Shown here one piece after another: positions 51,391-60,153 of a DNA stretch of 64,000 nucleotides. The number at the start of each line of letters is the position of its first letter. Within the stretch, counting starts at the first letter, position 1. This stretch comes from Bog-473 sp963782415. GTDB lineage: Bacteria; Actinomycetota; Acidimicrobiia; Acidimicrobiales; RAAP-2. The notes beneath the pieces were generated by a model that was not told where the DNA came from, did no database searches, and was given only the letters and a program-made list of their open reading frames with translations. The stretch covers positions 248,001 through 312,000 of the forward strand of contig CAWAJT010000006.1 of NCBI GenBank assembly GCA_963782415.1, in the 5' to 3' direction. Position numbers and translations under genes: made by a program.

Positions 51391-52188
51391 GCCCGAACCG
51401 GTCGCCGGCGCACTCGGCACGCCACACCAGTCGTTGAAACGCAACAGCACGAAACGATTCTCCGAGGGCACCCACTCCCACTCGGTCATGGACGCATGCA
51501 CAATGCGCACCCAGCCCCTCCGGTACGTCTCGGCCGGCACGCCGAGAAAGGCGATCATGGTCGCCTCGATCACGCCGGCATGCACGGCGGCCACCACCTG
51601 CTCGCCCGGGTGGTCCCGCACGATGGACCGCACGGCCTCAGAGGCGCGCGGAACGAATGACATCCAGCTCTCGCCGCCCGGGGCGATGGGCACGGCAGGG
51701 TCCGTGTCCCAGTCGGGCACCCCATACGTCTCGATCAGCTGGGTCCAGTCCATGCCGTCGCTCTCGCCGGGGTGGAGCTCGCAGAGGTCGCAGCGCTGGC
51801 GGACGGGACCGAGTGCCATCGGACCGGGGCCGACGACGGGACGAAGTCGATCGGCCGTCTCGACGGCCCGGGGTAACACCGAGGAGTAGAGCGCTGTCGC
51901 CTCCCGTAGCTCGCCGCTCTCGAAGAGACGGTCGGCCAACGCCGCGACCTGCCGGCGTCCCAGGCTGGTCAGGCCTGTACAGCCCTTGGGGCCGCCGATG
52001 CGGTGGTTGATGTTGCATTCCGCCTCACCGTGGCGCACCAGGACGATCCGCGTCGCGCCCTCCTCAGGCGGGAAGATCCGCAGGACGCCGGCGTGGGTGC
52101 GCTCGTCGGCGCCACCCTCCGAATCCCTCGAGCCCTCTGGACCGGTCGAACCCGCTGAAACCGCCGAGCCGTCACCCGACCCGTTCAC
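51289..52188 (-). CDS. Histidine phosphatase family protein
   Basis: 299-aa histidine phosphatase with the phospho-His motif RIVLVRHGEAE (Arg52, His53, Glu55) and the later catalytic His in VVAAVHAGVIEATMIAF. The first 45 residues are a Ser/Gly/Glu-rich leader. Substrate may be a phospho-sugar or phospho-protein. GTG 52188 overlaps the VWA-gene stop (GTGA). A Gly-rich tail overlaps the MmcQ/YjbR gene from the other strand by 102 bases, so the last ~34 residues may be dispensable. Confidence 0.87.
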   Translation of the reverse strand: MNGSGDGSAVSAGSTGPEGSRDSEGGADERTHAGVLRIFPPEEGATRIVLVRHGEAECNINHRIGGPKGCTGLTSLGRRQVAALADRLFESGELREATALYSSVLPRAVETADRLRPVVGPGPMALGPVRQRCDLCELHPGESDGMDWTQLIETYGVPDWDTDPAVPIAPGGESWMSFVPRASEAVRSIVRDHPGEQVVAAVHAGVIEATMIAFLGVPAETYRRGWVRIVHASMTEWEWVPSENRFVLLRFNDWCGVPSAPATGSGSGAAEEGASHGLGRDGKPGILDRLTQGLLGGRP

Positions 52189-53642
52189 GCCAGGTTCCCC
52201 ACGAAGTGCTCCAGCTGACGGAGCGTGCGGCACTCCACCACGTCGTCGCAATGGGCCGCGTACTCGCCCACGATGGAGTCGCCCGACCCCCAGTAATCAC
52301 GCGGCTCGGGATTCAGCCAGTAGACGTGGCGCGCCCGGGCCTGGAGGTCCTCGAGGACCCAGGAGGCGGAGGCGTGGTAGTTATTGCGCGCATCACCTAG
52401 CACCATGACGCTCGAGCGCGAGGTCACCTGGTCCCCCCAGCGTTGGTGGAATTCGCTCAGGGCATGGCCGTAGTCGGAGTGGCCGTCTACCCAGATGACG
52501 TCCGCCTCGAGATTGATGCGGGCCACCGCCTCGGCCGGGTCCACCACGCCCTCGAAGAATCGCGTGACTTCATCGATCCCGTCGACGAAGACGAAGCTGC
52601 GCACCTTGGAGAACTGCGACGAGATGGCGTAGACGAGGTGCAACGTGAAGCGGGCGAAGCTGGCCACCGACCCCGAGATGTCAGCGATCACGAAGATCTC
52701 GGGCTTGGCCGGTCGAGGATGCCGAAAGCGCGGCTCAATGGGCACTCCGCCCGTCGAGAGCGACCGCCGCATGGTGGAGCGGAAGTCCAGCGGTCCCTTG
52801 CGGCCGTGGCGACGCTTGCGGGCCAGGCGCACCGCCAGCTTGCGTGACAAAGGCTGGAGGACCCTGTGCAACACAGCCAGTTCCTCCCGGGTGGCGTGCA
52901 TGACGTCGATGTCCTCGGGCAACGGCTTGCGCACGGAGCGGGCCAGGGCCTCGGCGCCACGGTCCTCGACGAGGCGCCGGCGAATTTCCGTCTCGACTGA
53001 GCGGCGGAACTTCTCAATACGCGCCTTGAACTCGTCAGCCGCCAGGCGCTCTTCGAGCTCGGTCAGCGACCCGCCGGCCGCGCCGGCCTGGGCCTGGCCC
53101 ATCAACCGCTCCAAGACGGCATCGAGGTCCAGGTTCCGCAGAGTGCGGTAGAGGTAGTAGGTGCCGCCGACCGGCCGTCCGGGCTCCATGCCCGCATAGC
53201 GGTCCACCGCGTTACGGGCGACCATGTTCATGAGCCCGGCGTCGGCTGACAGGAGCGACTTGAAGAGCATCTCGGCCAGCTCCTCGGGTGTCATGCCCTC
53301 GCCACCCCCGCCGCTTTGCCATGAGCGTCGCTGCCCCTGGGCGCCACCCTGCCCCGACTGCTCGCCCTCCATGTCCTCGCCGAGATCCTCGCCCTCCCCC
53401 TCGCCCTCGTCCCCGCCGGCGCGATTGGTCCGCACCGCGAAGAAGACCTCGAAGGCCGTCTCGAAAGCCCGCCAGTGCGACGACGACTTCACCAGCGTGG
53501 CGGCCAGCGCGTATTTCAGGGCCTCGCGGTCCTCCAGCGGGATGTGCTTCGTCGCCTCGGCGGCATCGAGGTGCTCGGTCAGCGAGACCGGCAGCCCGGC
53601 GCGGCGCAGTTCGGTGACGAATCCGGAGAGGAGGTCGAGCAT
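52185..53642 (-). CDS. VWA-domain protein, CoxE-like
   Basis: 485-aa protein with a helical N-terminal region, an acidic Gly/Glu-rich linker (EGEGEGEDLGED) and a C-terminal von Willebrand A domain with the MIDAS motif DISGS near residue 321, followed by VDGIDEVTRFFEGV and VWVDGHSDYGHAL-type blocks. It is the CoxE/DUF-type partner of MoxR ATPases, as the adjacent AAA gene shows. Such pairs act as chaperones that insert metals or mature enzymes. No CO dehydrogenase is nearby, so the client is unknown. Confidence 0.88.
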   Translation of the reverse strand: MLDLLSGFVTELRRAGLPVSLTEHLDAAEATKHIPLEDREALKYALAATLVKSSSHWRAFETAFEVFFAVRTNRAGGDEGEGEGEDLGEDMEGEQSGQGGAQGQRRSWQSGGGGEGMTPEELAEMLFKSLLSADAGLMNMVARNAVDRYAGMEPGRPVGGTYYLYRTLRNLDLDAVLERLMGQAQAGAAGGSLTELEERLAADEFKARIEKFRRSVETEIRRRLVEDRGAEALARSVRKPLPEDIDVMHATREELAVLHRVLQPLSRKLAVRLARKRRHGRKGPLDFRSTMRRSLSTGGVPIEPRFRHPRPAKPEIFVIADISGSVASFARFTLHLVYAISSQFSKVRSFVFVDGIDEVTRFFEGVVDPAEAVARINLEADVIWVDGHSDYGHALSEFHQRWGDQVTSRSSVMVLGDARNNYHASASWVLEDLQARARHVYWLNPEPRDYWGSGDSIVGEYAAHCDDVVECRTLRQLEHFVGNLA

Positions 53643-53651
53643 CGGCTCAGC

Positions 53652-54581
53652 TCAGCCCGGCGAGGCCGACAGCAGCTCCTTGGAGGCCCGCTCTATATCG
53701 GCCTGATACTTCAAGAGGATGTGCAACGTGTCCTTGGCGTCGGCCGCATCGATCGTCTCCACGCCGAGGAGCACCAGCGTGCGAGCCCAGTCGAGGGTCT
53801 CGGAGACCGACGGGGCCTTGCGCAACTCGAGCGTACGCAATGAGCGCACGATGCGGGCCACCTGGTCGGCCAGCTCCTCGCTGATGCCGGGCACCTTGGC
53901 CCGCACGATCTCGCGTTCACGCTCGAGGTCTGGGTAGTCGATGTGCAGGAACAGGCAACGGCGCTTGAGCGCCTCGGAAAGCTCACGCGTGTTGTTCGAC
54001 GTCAAGAAGACCATGGGCAGCTGCGTCGCGCGGACGGTGCCCAGCTCCGGGATCGACACCTGGTATTCCGACAGGATCTCGAGCAGCAGTGCCTCGGTCT
54101 CGAGCTCCACGCGGTCGACCTCGTCCACGAGCAACACGACAGGCTCGGTGGCGCGGATCGCCTCGAGCAGGGGGCGAGTCAGGAGGAAGTCCTCCGAGAA
54201 GATGTCCTCTTCGAGCTCGGACCAGCTCGGCCCTTCCGCCTCGCCTTTGCCGTGCTCCCCCGCCTGAATCCGCAACAGCTGCTTGCGGTAGTTCCACTCG
54301 TAGAGCGCCTTGGACTCGTCGAGTCCCTCGTAGCACTGGAGTCGGATCAGCCGCGCGCCCGTGAGCTCGGCCACCGACTTGGCCAGCTGTGTCTTGCCCG
54401 TTCCCGCCGGCCCCTCGACCAGCACTGGCTTGGACAGCCGGTCGGAAAGGTAGACGACGCCACTGATCGACTCGTCGGCGAGGTAGCCGACCTGAGCGAG
54501 CCCGCCTCGCACCGCGTCGAGGGACCCGAACCGGGGCGGACCGCTGTCCGGCAGGCCCAGCACTGCGCTCTCCTGACTCAC
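53652..54581 (-). CDS. MoxR-type AAA+ ATPase (CoxD-like)
   Basis: 309-aa AAA+ ATPase: Walker A GPAGTGKT (57-64), Walker B VVLLVDEVDR (148-157), sensor 1 MVFLTSNNTREL and an arginine-finger region EALKRRCLFLHIDYP. These features are of the MoxR/CoxD group, which partners a VWA protein, here immediately downstream. GTG 54581 overlaps the proA stop by 4 bases (GTGA). Probably a metal-centre or enzyme-maturation chaperone; client not in the window. Confidence 0.9.
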   Translation of the reverse strand: MSQESAVLGLPDSGPPRFGSLDAVRGGLAQVGYLADESISGVVYLSDRLSKPVLVEGPAGTGKTQLAKSVAELTGARLIRLQCYEGLDESKALYEWNYRKQLLRIQAGEHGKGEAEGPSWSELEEDIFSEDFLLTRPLLEAIRATEPVVLLVDEVDRVELETEALLLEILSEYQVSIPELGTVRATQLPMVFLTSNNTRELSEALKRRCLFLHIDYPDLEREREIVRAKVPGISEELADQVARIVRSLRTLELRKAPSVSETLDWARTLVLLGVETIDAADAKDTLHILLKYQADIERASKELLSASPG

Positions 54582-55831
54582 AGACGTACCTGCCCGTCAC
54601 CACGCACGATCCATTTCAATGTCGTCAGCTCCTTCACTCCCATCGGGCCTCGGGCATGCAGCTTCTGGGTGGAGATCCCCACCTCGGCCCCGAGCCCCAG
54701 CTCCTCTCCGTCGACGAACCGCGTCGACGCGTTCACCAACACCGCCGCCCCGTCCACTTCGGCCACGAACCGGTCGGCCACCGCCACGTCGGAGGTCACG
54801 ATCGCCTCGGAATGGCCCGAGCTGTACCGAGCAATGTGCGCGATCGCGTCCCCCACATCGTCGACCATGCCGATCGCCACAACCGGTCCGAGGAACTCGG
54901 TCGAGAAGTCGCTATCCAGGGCCGGCACCGCGTCGGGCACGTGGACCCGCACCCGCGGGTCGGCACGGATCTCCACACCTGCGGCGGCCAGTGAGGCCGC
55001 CAGGCGCGGCAAGAACTCGGCCGCCACCCGCTCATGGACCAGGATCGTCTCTACGGCGTTGCACACACCGAAGCGGTGGGTCTTGGCGTTCACGGCGAGC
55101 TCGTGCGCCATGGCGAGGTCGGCCGCGCCGTCAATATAGATGTGGCAGTTTCCATCCCCATCGAGGACGTAGGGCACGGTGGCGTGCTCGACGAGGGAGG
55201 CGATCAGCGCCGGGCCGCCACGTGGGATCAAGCAGTCGACGAGGCCGCGCAGCCGCATGAATGCGGTCGCAGTCTCGTGCGACGTGTCCTCCACCAGGGC
55301 GGTGGCGTCCTCGGGCAGCCCCGCCTTCACCGCAGCCCGCCGGAGGATGGCCACGATGGCCCGGTTGGACTCGATGGCCGAGGAGGAGCCACGCAGGAAG
55401 GCGGCATTGCCAGCCTTGAGACACAGCCCGGCCGCGTCGCTGGTGACATTGGGCCGGTTCTCGTAAATGACGCCGACCACGCCGAGCGGGACCCGGACCC
55501 GGCTTACTCGCAGGCCGTTGGGGCGTACCCAGCCTTCGGTGACCTCCCCGACGGGGTCTGGCAGGGCCGCCACCTTGCGCAGGCCGCCGGCCATGGCCCG
55601 TATCCGCTCTTCAGTGAGCCGCAACCGGTCCCGGGCCGCCTCGACCATGCCTGCTCTCGCCGCCCGCTCCAGATCGACCCGGTTGGCTTCGACGACGGAG
55701 ATCCGCTCCTCCTCCAGCAGGTCCGCGGCCAAACCGAGGGCGTCGTCGCGCACCGAACTCGGTGCCCGCGCCACCAGCCGGGCCGCCGCCTGGACGCGGC
55801 CCGCGAGCTGCTCTAACGCGGGCACGGTCAT
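54578..55831 (-). CDS. proA: Glutamate-5-semialdehyde dehydrogenase (gamma-glutamyl phosphate reductase)
   Basis: 417-aa enzyme of the proline pathway reducing glutamyl-5-phosphate. Family marks: RVPLGVVGVIYENRPNV, CLKAGNAAFLRGSSSA, the catalytic cysteine in THRFGVCNAVETIL and a C-terminal NASTRFVDGEELGLGAEVGIST. ATG 55831 is a few bases downstream of proB. proB-proA is the standard pair; the MoxR gene follows by a GTGA overlap. Confidence 0.95.
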   Translation of the reverse strand: MTVPALEQLAGRVQAAARLVARAPSSVRDDALGLAADLLEEERISVVEANRVDLERAARAGMVEAARDRLRLTEERIRAMAGGLRKVAALPDPVGEVTEGWVRPNGLRVSRVRVPLGVVGVIYENRPNVTSDAAGLCLKAGNAAFLRGSSSAIESNRAIVAILRRAAVKAGLPEDATALVEDTSHETATAFMRLRGLVDCLIPRGGPALIASLVEHATVPYVLDGDGNCHIYIDGAADLAMAHELAVNAKTHRFGVCNAVETILVHERVAAEFLPRLAASLAAAGVEIRADPRVRVHVPDAVPALDSDFSTEFLGPVVAIGMVDDVGDAIAHIARYSSGHSEAIVTSDVAVADRFVAEVDGAAVLVNASTRFVDGEELGLGAEVGISTQKLHARGPMGVKELTTLKWIVRGDGQVRL

Positions 55832-55835
55832 CGCT

Positions 55836-56879
55836 TCAGGTTACAAGCACCAGGTCATCTCGATGAACGACGACCTGGCTGCGACGCCCCATCCACTCTT
55901 CGGCCCGCTCCGCGTGCACCCGGACCAGGCCCTTGGCGAAGACCGTTCCGTCAGGACCCGCTATCTCGACCGCGTCCTCGGGCCCGAAGGACCCGGTCGC
56001 CCCGGTCACACCCGCCGCCAGGAGCGAACGCCCGCGGCCGGTCAGGGCGGTGCGGGCGCCGTCGTCGACGAAGAGACTGCCGCTGGACCCGAGGGCGAAG
56101 GCGATCCACAGCTTGCGGGCCGAGAGCCGACCGGCACGAGCGCGGAAGACGGTCCCCACGGGTTCGTCGGCCAGCGCCGCGGCGACGACGCCAGGACGGG
56201 CGGCATCGGCGATCACCGTCTGCACGCCCGACCACGTGGCGATCTTCGCCGCAGCCAGCTTCGACGCCATGCCCCCGCTGCCCACGGCGCTGCCAGCACC
56301 GCCCGCCAAGCGCTCGAGTTGATGGTCGATCTCGACGACCTCCTCGATGAGCGATGCTTCCCCATTTCGGCGGGGATCGGCCGTCAGCAGCCCCGGCGCG
56401 TCGGTCAGCAGGACAAGGAGCTGCGCCCCCACCAGATGCGCCACCAGCGCGGCCAGGCGGTCGTTGTCACCGAAACGGATCTCCTCGTCAGCGACGGCGT
56501 CGTTCTCGTTGACGACCGGGACCACACCCAAGTCGGCCAAGTGCTGAAGCGTGCCGCGGGCATGGAGGTACTGGGTGCGGTGGATGAAGTCGAGCGGGGC
56601 GAGCAGCACCTGCCCCGCCAAGACACCGTGCCGCTCGAATCCCTCCTGCCACAGGCGCATCAGCCGGTGCTGCCCGACGGCCGACACCGCCTGCAGCACG
56701 GCAGGATCCGAGGGCCGCTTGGTCCCCCGGTCGAGCGCGTCCCAGCCCGCGGCAATGGCGCCGGAGGTCACGACGACGACGGTGTGGCCGTCGGCCCGCG
56801 CCGCCGCCAACTCGTCGCAGAGCCGGTGCACCGTCTGGCGCGTGACCGAGGATGAGCCGACCTTGACGACGGCGATCAC
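55836..56879 (-). CDS. proB: Glutamate 5-kinase
   Basis: 347-aa amino-acid kinase, first step of proline synthesis, with an N-terminal kinase domain (VVKVGSSSVT, VVVVTSGAIAAGWDAL, VPVVNENDAV and GSGGMASKLAAAKIAT) and a C-terminal PUA domain (ARGRSLLAAGVTGATG, with F..DAVEIAG). GTG 56879 is used because it overlaps the obgE stop (GTGA); an upstream GTG at 56894 would overlap by 19 bases. Confidence 0.93.
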   Translation of the reverse strand: MIAVVKVGSSSVTRQTVHRLCDELAAARADGHTVVVVTSGAIAAGWDALDRGTKRPSDPAVLQAVSAVGQHRLMRLWQEGFERHGVLAGQVLLAPLDFIHRTQYLHARGTLQHLADLGVVPVVNENDAVADEEIRFGDNDRLAALVAHLVGAQLLVLLTDAPGLLTADPRRNGEASLIEEVVEIDHQLERLAGGAGSAVGSGGMASKLAAAKIATWSGVQTVIADAARPGVVAAALADEPVGTVFRARAGRLSARKLWIAFALGSSGSLFVDDGARTALTGRGRSLLAAGVTGATGSFGPEDAVEIAGPDGTVFAKGLVRVHAERAEEWMGRRSQVVVHRDDLVLVT

Positions 56880-58138
56880 TGGTCGTCGCCCCACGTGAAG
56901 GTCATGGTCCCGACGGTGACCTCATCCCCGTCGCGGGCTCCAGCCCGCGCTAGGGCGCGGTCGACGCCGAGACGTCGCAGACGTCGCACCACTTCGGCCT
57001 GGGCGCCTTCGTCGTTTAGGTCCGAGAGGGCCACCGCCCGTTCGGCGCCCCGTCCGTGGACGACCCAGGTACCTGCACCTGCTCGCTCCACGGCGACGCC
57101 TTCGGCCGCGGGCCGGTGCACAATGATCTCGCTCGACGCGGCCGCATCAGCCTGCGCTCGGACCTCTTCTACGAGTGGCGCCAACCGCTCGACCAGCTCG
57201 GCCACCCCCGCGTTGGTCGCCACGGACAGCACGATGTCACAGACATTTTCGTCGTCGGCACCCAGGTCGGCCTTGCTTCCCGCCACGATCCGAGGCCGGT
57301 CCAAGAGATCGGGGCGATAGGAGCCGAGCTCGGAGAGAAGCACACGGCGTTGCTCGGCGGCGGTCACGCCCCCGGCTTCGGGAGCTCCCAGATCGAGGAG
57401 GAGCACCAGGACGCGAGCCCGCTCGATGTGACGCAGGAACTGGTGACCCAGTCCCTTGCCATCGGCGGCGCCCTCCACCAGTCCGGGGATGTCCGCCATG
57501 ACGAAGTCGGTCCCGTCACGCACGCCACCCACTCGCACCACGCCGAGATGCGGCTCGAGGGTGGTGAAGGGATAGTCGGCGATCTTCGGCTTGGCCGCCG
57601 AGACCGTGGCGATGAGTGTCGACTTGCCCGCGTTCGGGAAGCCGACCAGCGCCACGTCCGCCATGAGCTTGAGCTCCATGTCGAGCCAGAATTCCTGCCC
57701 CTTCTCGGCCTGCTCGGCGAAGGCGGGGGCGCGGCGTCGATTGGAGAGAAACCGTGCATTGCCACGGCCGCCCTGGCCGCCCTCGGCCACCATGAAGCGT
57801 GCGCCAGCAACGTCGAGGTCGCACACGACTGCGCCGGTCTTGTCGCGAACGACCGTGCCCACGGGAACAGGCACGACCAGATCCTTGCCTCTGGCCCCGT
57901 GACGTTTGGATCCCGACCCGTGCACCCCGTCGGTGGCCCGGCGAAACGGATGGTCCCGGAAGCCCAACAGCGAAGACTCGTTCACCGACGCCACGAGCCA
58001 GACGTCGCCGCCATGACCCCCATCCCCGCCGTCGGGACCCCCCCGGTCGACGTGGGCCTCACGCCGCCATGACACCGCGCCAGCTCCCCCGTCGCCGGCG
58101 CGCGCGTGGAGTTGCGCCTGGTCGACGAAGCTGGACAT
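56876..58138 (-). CDS. obgE: GTPase ObgE/CgtA
   Basis: 420-aa ribosome-associated GTPase. The glycine-rich N-terminal Obg domain (residues 1 to about 157; FVDQAQLHARAGDGGAGAVSWRREAHV, GGDGGHGG), the G domain with GFPNAGKSTLI and DIPGLVEGAADGKGLG, and a C-terminal OCT domain are present. Usually obgE directly follows rpmA; here 5.2 kb of accessory genes intervene. Starts at ATG 58138, 12 bases after the MtaD-type gene stop. Confidence 0.95.
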   Translation of the reverse strand: MSSFVDQAQLHARAGDGGAGAVSWRREAHVDRGGPDGGDGGHGGDVWLVASVNESSLLGFRDHPFRRATDGVHGSGSKRHGARGKDLVVPVPVGTVVRDKTGAVVCDLDVAGARFMVAEGGQGGRGNARFLSNRRRAPAFAEQAEKGQEFWLDMELKLMADVALVGFPNAGKSTLIATVSAAKPKIADYPFTTLEPHLGVVRVGGVRDGTDFVMADIPGLVEGAADGKGLGHQFLRHIERARVLVLLLDLGAPEAGGVTAAEQRRVLLSELGSYRPDLLDRPRIVAGSKADLGADDENVCDIVLSVATNAGVAELVERLAPLVEEVRAQADAAASSEIIVHRPAAEGVAVERAGAGTWVVHGRGAERAVALSDLNDEGAQAEVVRRLRRLGVDRALARAGARDGDEVTVGTMTFTWGDDQ

Positions 58139-58150
58139 AGGTGGGAAAGC

Positions 58151-59458
58151 CTAGGAGCCGAGAAGTCGGCGGGCGCGCTGGCCCACTTCGGCGAGGACCC
58201 GGTCGCTCTCGACCGTGGTGCAATGTCCACCGACGACCACCTGCTGCCCGCTCACCCAGACATCGGTGACCAGATAGCCCGCGCCCGCCCACACGAGATG
58301 GCCGAGGAGTTCGCGGTCGCTCAGGGCGGGGGTGAAGCGGGCGTCGTCGGTCCGCAGTCGGATGACGTCGGCCGGCCGGCCAACCTCGAGCGCGCCGACC
58401 GGGAGCCCCAGGGCCTCGCCGCCGCCGCGGGTGGCCAAACGCAGCGCCGACGCCGAACTGAGGACGTCCGGGTCACCGGCAACGGCCCGAGCAAACAAGG
58501 GGGCGAGGCGAAGCTCGTCCCACAGGTGCAGGTCATCATTGGATGCCGGGCCGTCGGTGCCGAGGCCGACTCGAATGCCCCGCTCGAGCATCGCCCGCAG
58601 GGGCGCGATCCCCGAACCCAGCTTCCCGTTGGACCCCGGGCAGTGCGCCACAGCGACGTCGTGCTCGGCCAGCAGGGCGATGTCCTCGTCGTCGAGCCAC
58701 ACGGCGTGCGCCGCCAGGACCCGTCCGTCCAGGACCCCTTCGGCGGCCAGCAACGCGGGCGCGCTCTTGCCGTAGCGCTCGCGCACCACGGCGCACTCGC
58801 CTTGCGTCTCTGACAGGTGGATCTGCAAGAGCGCGCCGCGCCTGCGCGCCTCGGCCGCGATCGACCGCAGGCCTTCGGGCGGCACGGTGTACGCGGCGTG
58901 CGGGCCAAAACCCATTTCGAGGCGATCGTGCTTGCCCGCCGTGGCATCGACCAAGGTGCAGCACGCGGCCAGCAGCGCCTCCCAGCTGCTCCCAGGGCCC
59001 GCATTGGGTACGTCGAAGATCGCCGGTGTGTACATGGTGCGAATGCCGGCCTCGAGCACAGCCTCCACCACGGCCGCCGGATGCCGGTACTGCTCGCAGG
59101 TGGTGGTCACGCCGTTGGCCAGGAGCTCAGAGGCCCCGAGCAGCATGCCCCAGTAGACGTCCTCGTCCTCCAGGCGCGCCTCGCGCGGCCACACCGCTTC
59201 ATGCAGCCAGCGATGGAGCGGAAGCCCGTCTCCCGCGCTGCGCAACAGCGACATCGGCGAGTGTCCATGGCAGTTGACCAAGCCGGGCATGAGCAGGCCG
59301 CCCATACGCCGTACGTCTGTGCCAGCGGCGGGAGGGATCTGCCAGGGGTCGCCGACCCAAGAGATACGGCCGTCGTCGATCTCGATCGCTCCCGGAGCGA
59401 GCACCGTGTCAGCGGGGTCGACGGTGAAAACGGCGTCGGCCTCCAGCCGGAGGGTCAT
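58151..59458 (-). CDS. Amidohydrolase, MtaD/SsnA-type deaminase
   Basis: 435-aa amidohydrolase-superfamily metal enzyme. Zinc ligands are visible in MPGLVNCHGHSPMSLLR, LLQIHLSETQGE, the HAVWLDDEDI segment and the GTDGPASNDDLHLW aspartate block. This layout matches 5-methylthioadenosine/S-adenosylhomocysteine deaminases (MtaD) and related aminohydrolases; the exact purine substrate is inference. ATG 59458 overlaps the DtxR-gene stop (ATGA). A purine nucleoside phosphorylase is encoded 4 kb away, which suits a deaminate-then-phosphorylise salvage route. Confidence 0.85.
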   Translation of the reverse strand: MTLRLEADAVFTVDPADTVLAPGAIEIDDGRISWVGDPWQIPPAAGTDVRRMGGLLMPGLVNCHGHSPMSLLRSAGDGLPLHRWLHEAVWPREARLEDEDVYWGMLLGASELLANGVTTTCEQYRHPAAVVEAVLEAGIRTMYTPAIFDVPNAGPGSSWEALLAACCTLVDATAGKHDRLEMGFGPHAAYTVPPEGLRSIAAEARRRGALLQIHLSETQGECAVVRERYGKSAPALLAAEGVLDGRVLAAHAVWLDDEDIALLAEHDVAVAHCPGSNGKLGSGIAPLRAMLERGIRVGLGTDGPASNDDLHLWDELRLAPLFARAVAGDPDVLSSASALRLATRGGGEALGLPVGALEVGRPADVIRLRTDDARFTPALSDRELLGHLVWAGAGYLVTDVWVSGQQVVVGGHCTTVESDRVLAEVGQRARRLLGS

Positions 59459-60153
59459 GGTGCGCCGACGTACAAACGGTCGGAGAGCTCGCTCGAGACA
59501 CGCATCGCCTCGCCGCCGCCCTCGACGGCCACTTCCACGCTGCCGTCCGCGTCGCGATCGCCCACGCGTGCCACCGCACCAGGTATGAAGCCGCCTTCGC
59601 CGAGCAAGGTCAGCGAACCGAGATTCAGCTCCACCTCCTCAGAGATCCGGAAGAGGCGCACCCGCTCGCCGGCGTCCACCTCGGCGAGCGGCCGCACCGG
59701 GGTGGACGGTGCCGCCGAGTGCGACCCCGGGATCGGATTGCCGTGCGGACACGTGGCGGGGTCGCCCAGCAGCTCGACCAGGCGGGCCTCGACGTCATCG
59801 GAGATGACGTGCTCCCAGCGTCCGGCCTCTCGATGCACCTTGTGCCACTCCAGGCCGATCACGTCGACGAGAAGGCGCTCAGCGAGCCGGTGCTTGCGGA
59901 CGACCTTCTCCGCCAGGGCCTCCCCGCTCTCGGTCAGCGAGAGCCTCCGCCCCTCCCGGGCCACATAGCCGTCCTCGCGCAGGCGATCGAGCATCTCGGA
60001 GACGGAGGGGGCGGACCGCCCGAGTCGCTCCGCGATGCGGGCCTGAATGACGGGCACCCCTTCCTCACGGAGCGAGAGCATGGTCTCGAGGTATTCCTCG
60101 ACCGGCGGGTGGTACTCCTGGGGCTCGCGTCCGGCGGCGCGCTGCTCAGTCAT
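59455..60153 (-). CDS. DtxR/MntR-family metal-dependent repressor
   Basis: 232-aa repressor: N-terminal winged helix (IAERLGRSAPSVSEMLDRL, residues 40-58), dimerisation/metal domain (VHREAGRWEHVISDDVEARL, CPHGNPIPG) and a C-terminal FeoA/SH3-like domain. It resembles IdeR/DtxR closely, but where DtxR has metal ligands Met10 and Cys102 this protein has Glu20 and Gly111; Glu114 and His115 are kept. An acidic residue at the first position is MntR-like, so manganese or altered specificity is possible. ATG 60153 overlaps the amine-oxidase stop by 8 bases. Confidence 0.9.
   Translation of the reverse strand: MTEQRAAGREPQEYHPPVEEYLETMLSLREEGVPVIQARIAERLGRSAPSVSEMLDRLREDGYVAREGRRLSLTESGEALAEKVVRKHRLAERLLVDVIGLEWHKVHREAGRWEHVISDDVEARLVELLGDPATCPHGNPIPGSHSAAPSTPVRPLAEVDAGERVRLFRISEEVELNLGSLTLLGEGGFIPGAVARVGDRDADGSVEVAVEGGGEAMRVSSELSDRLYVGAP

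Noticed and set aside
51289..54581. Phage-defence system from AAA+ and VWA genes
   Set aside because: The pair matches MoxR/CoxD-CoxE chaperones, sits in a proBA operon, and has no nuclease or effector; the HNH gene is 50 kb away.
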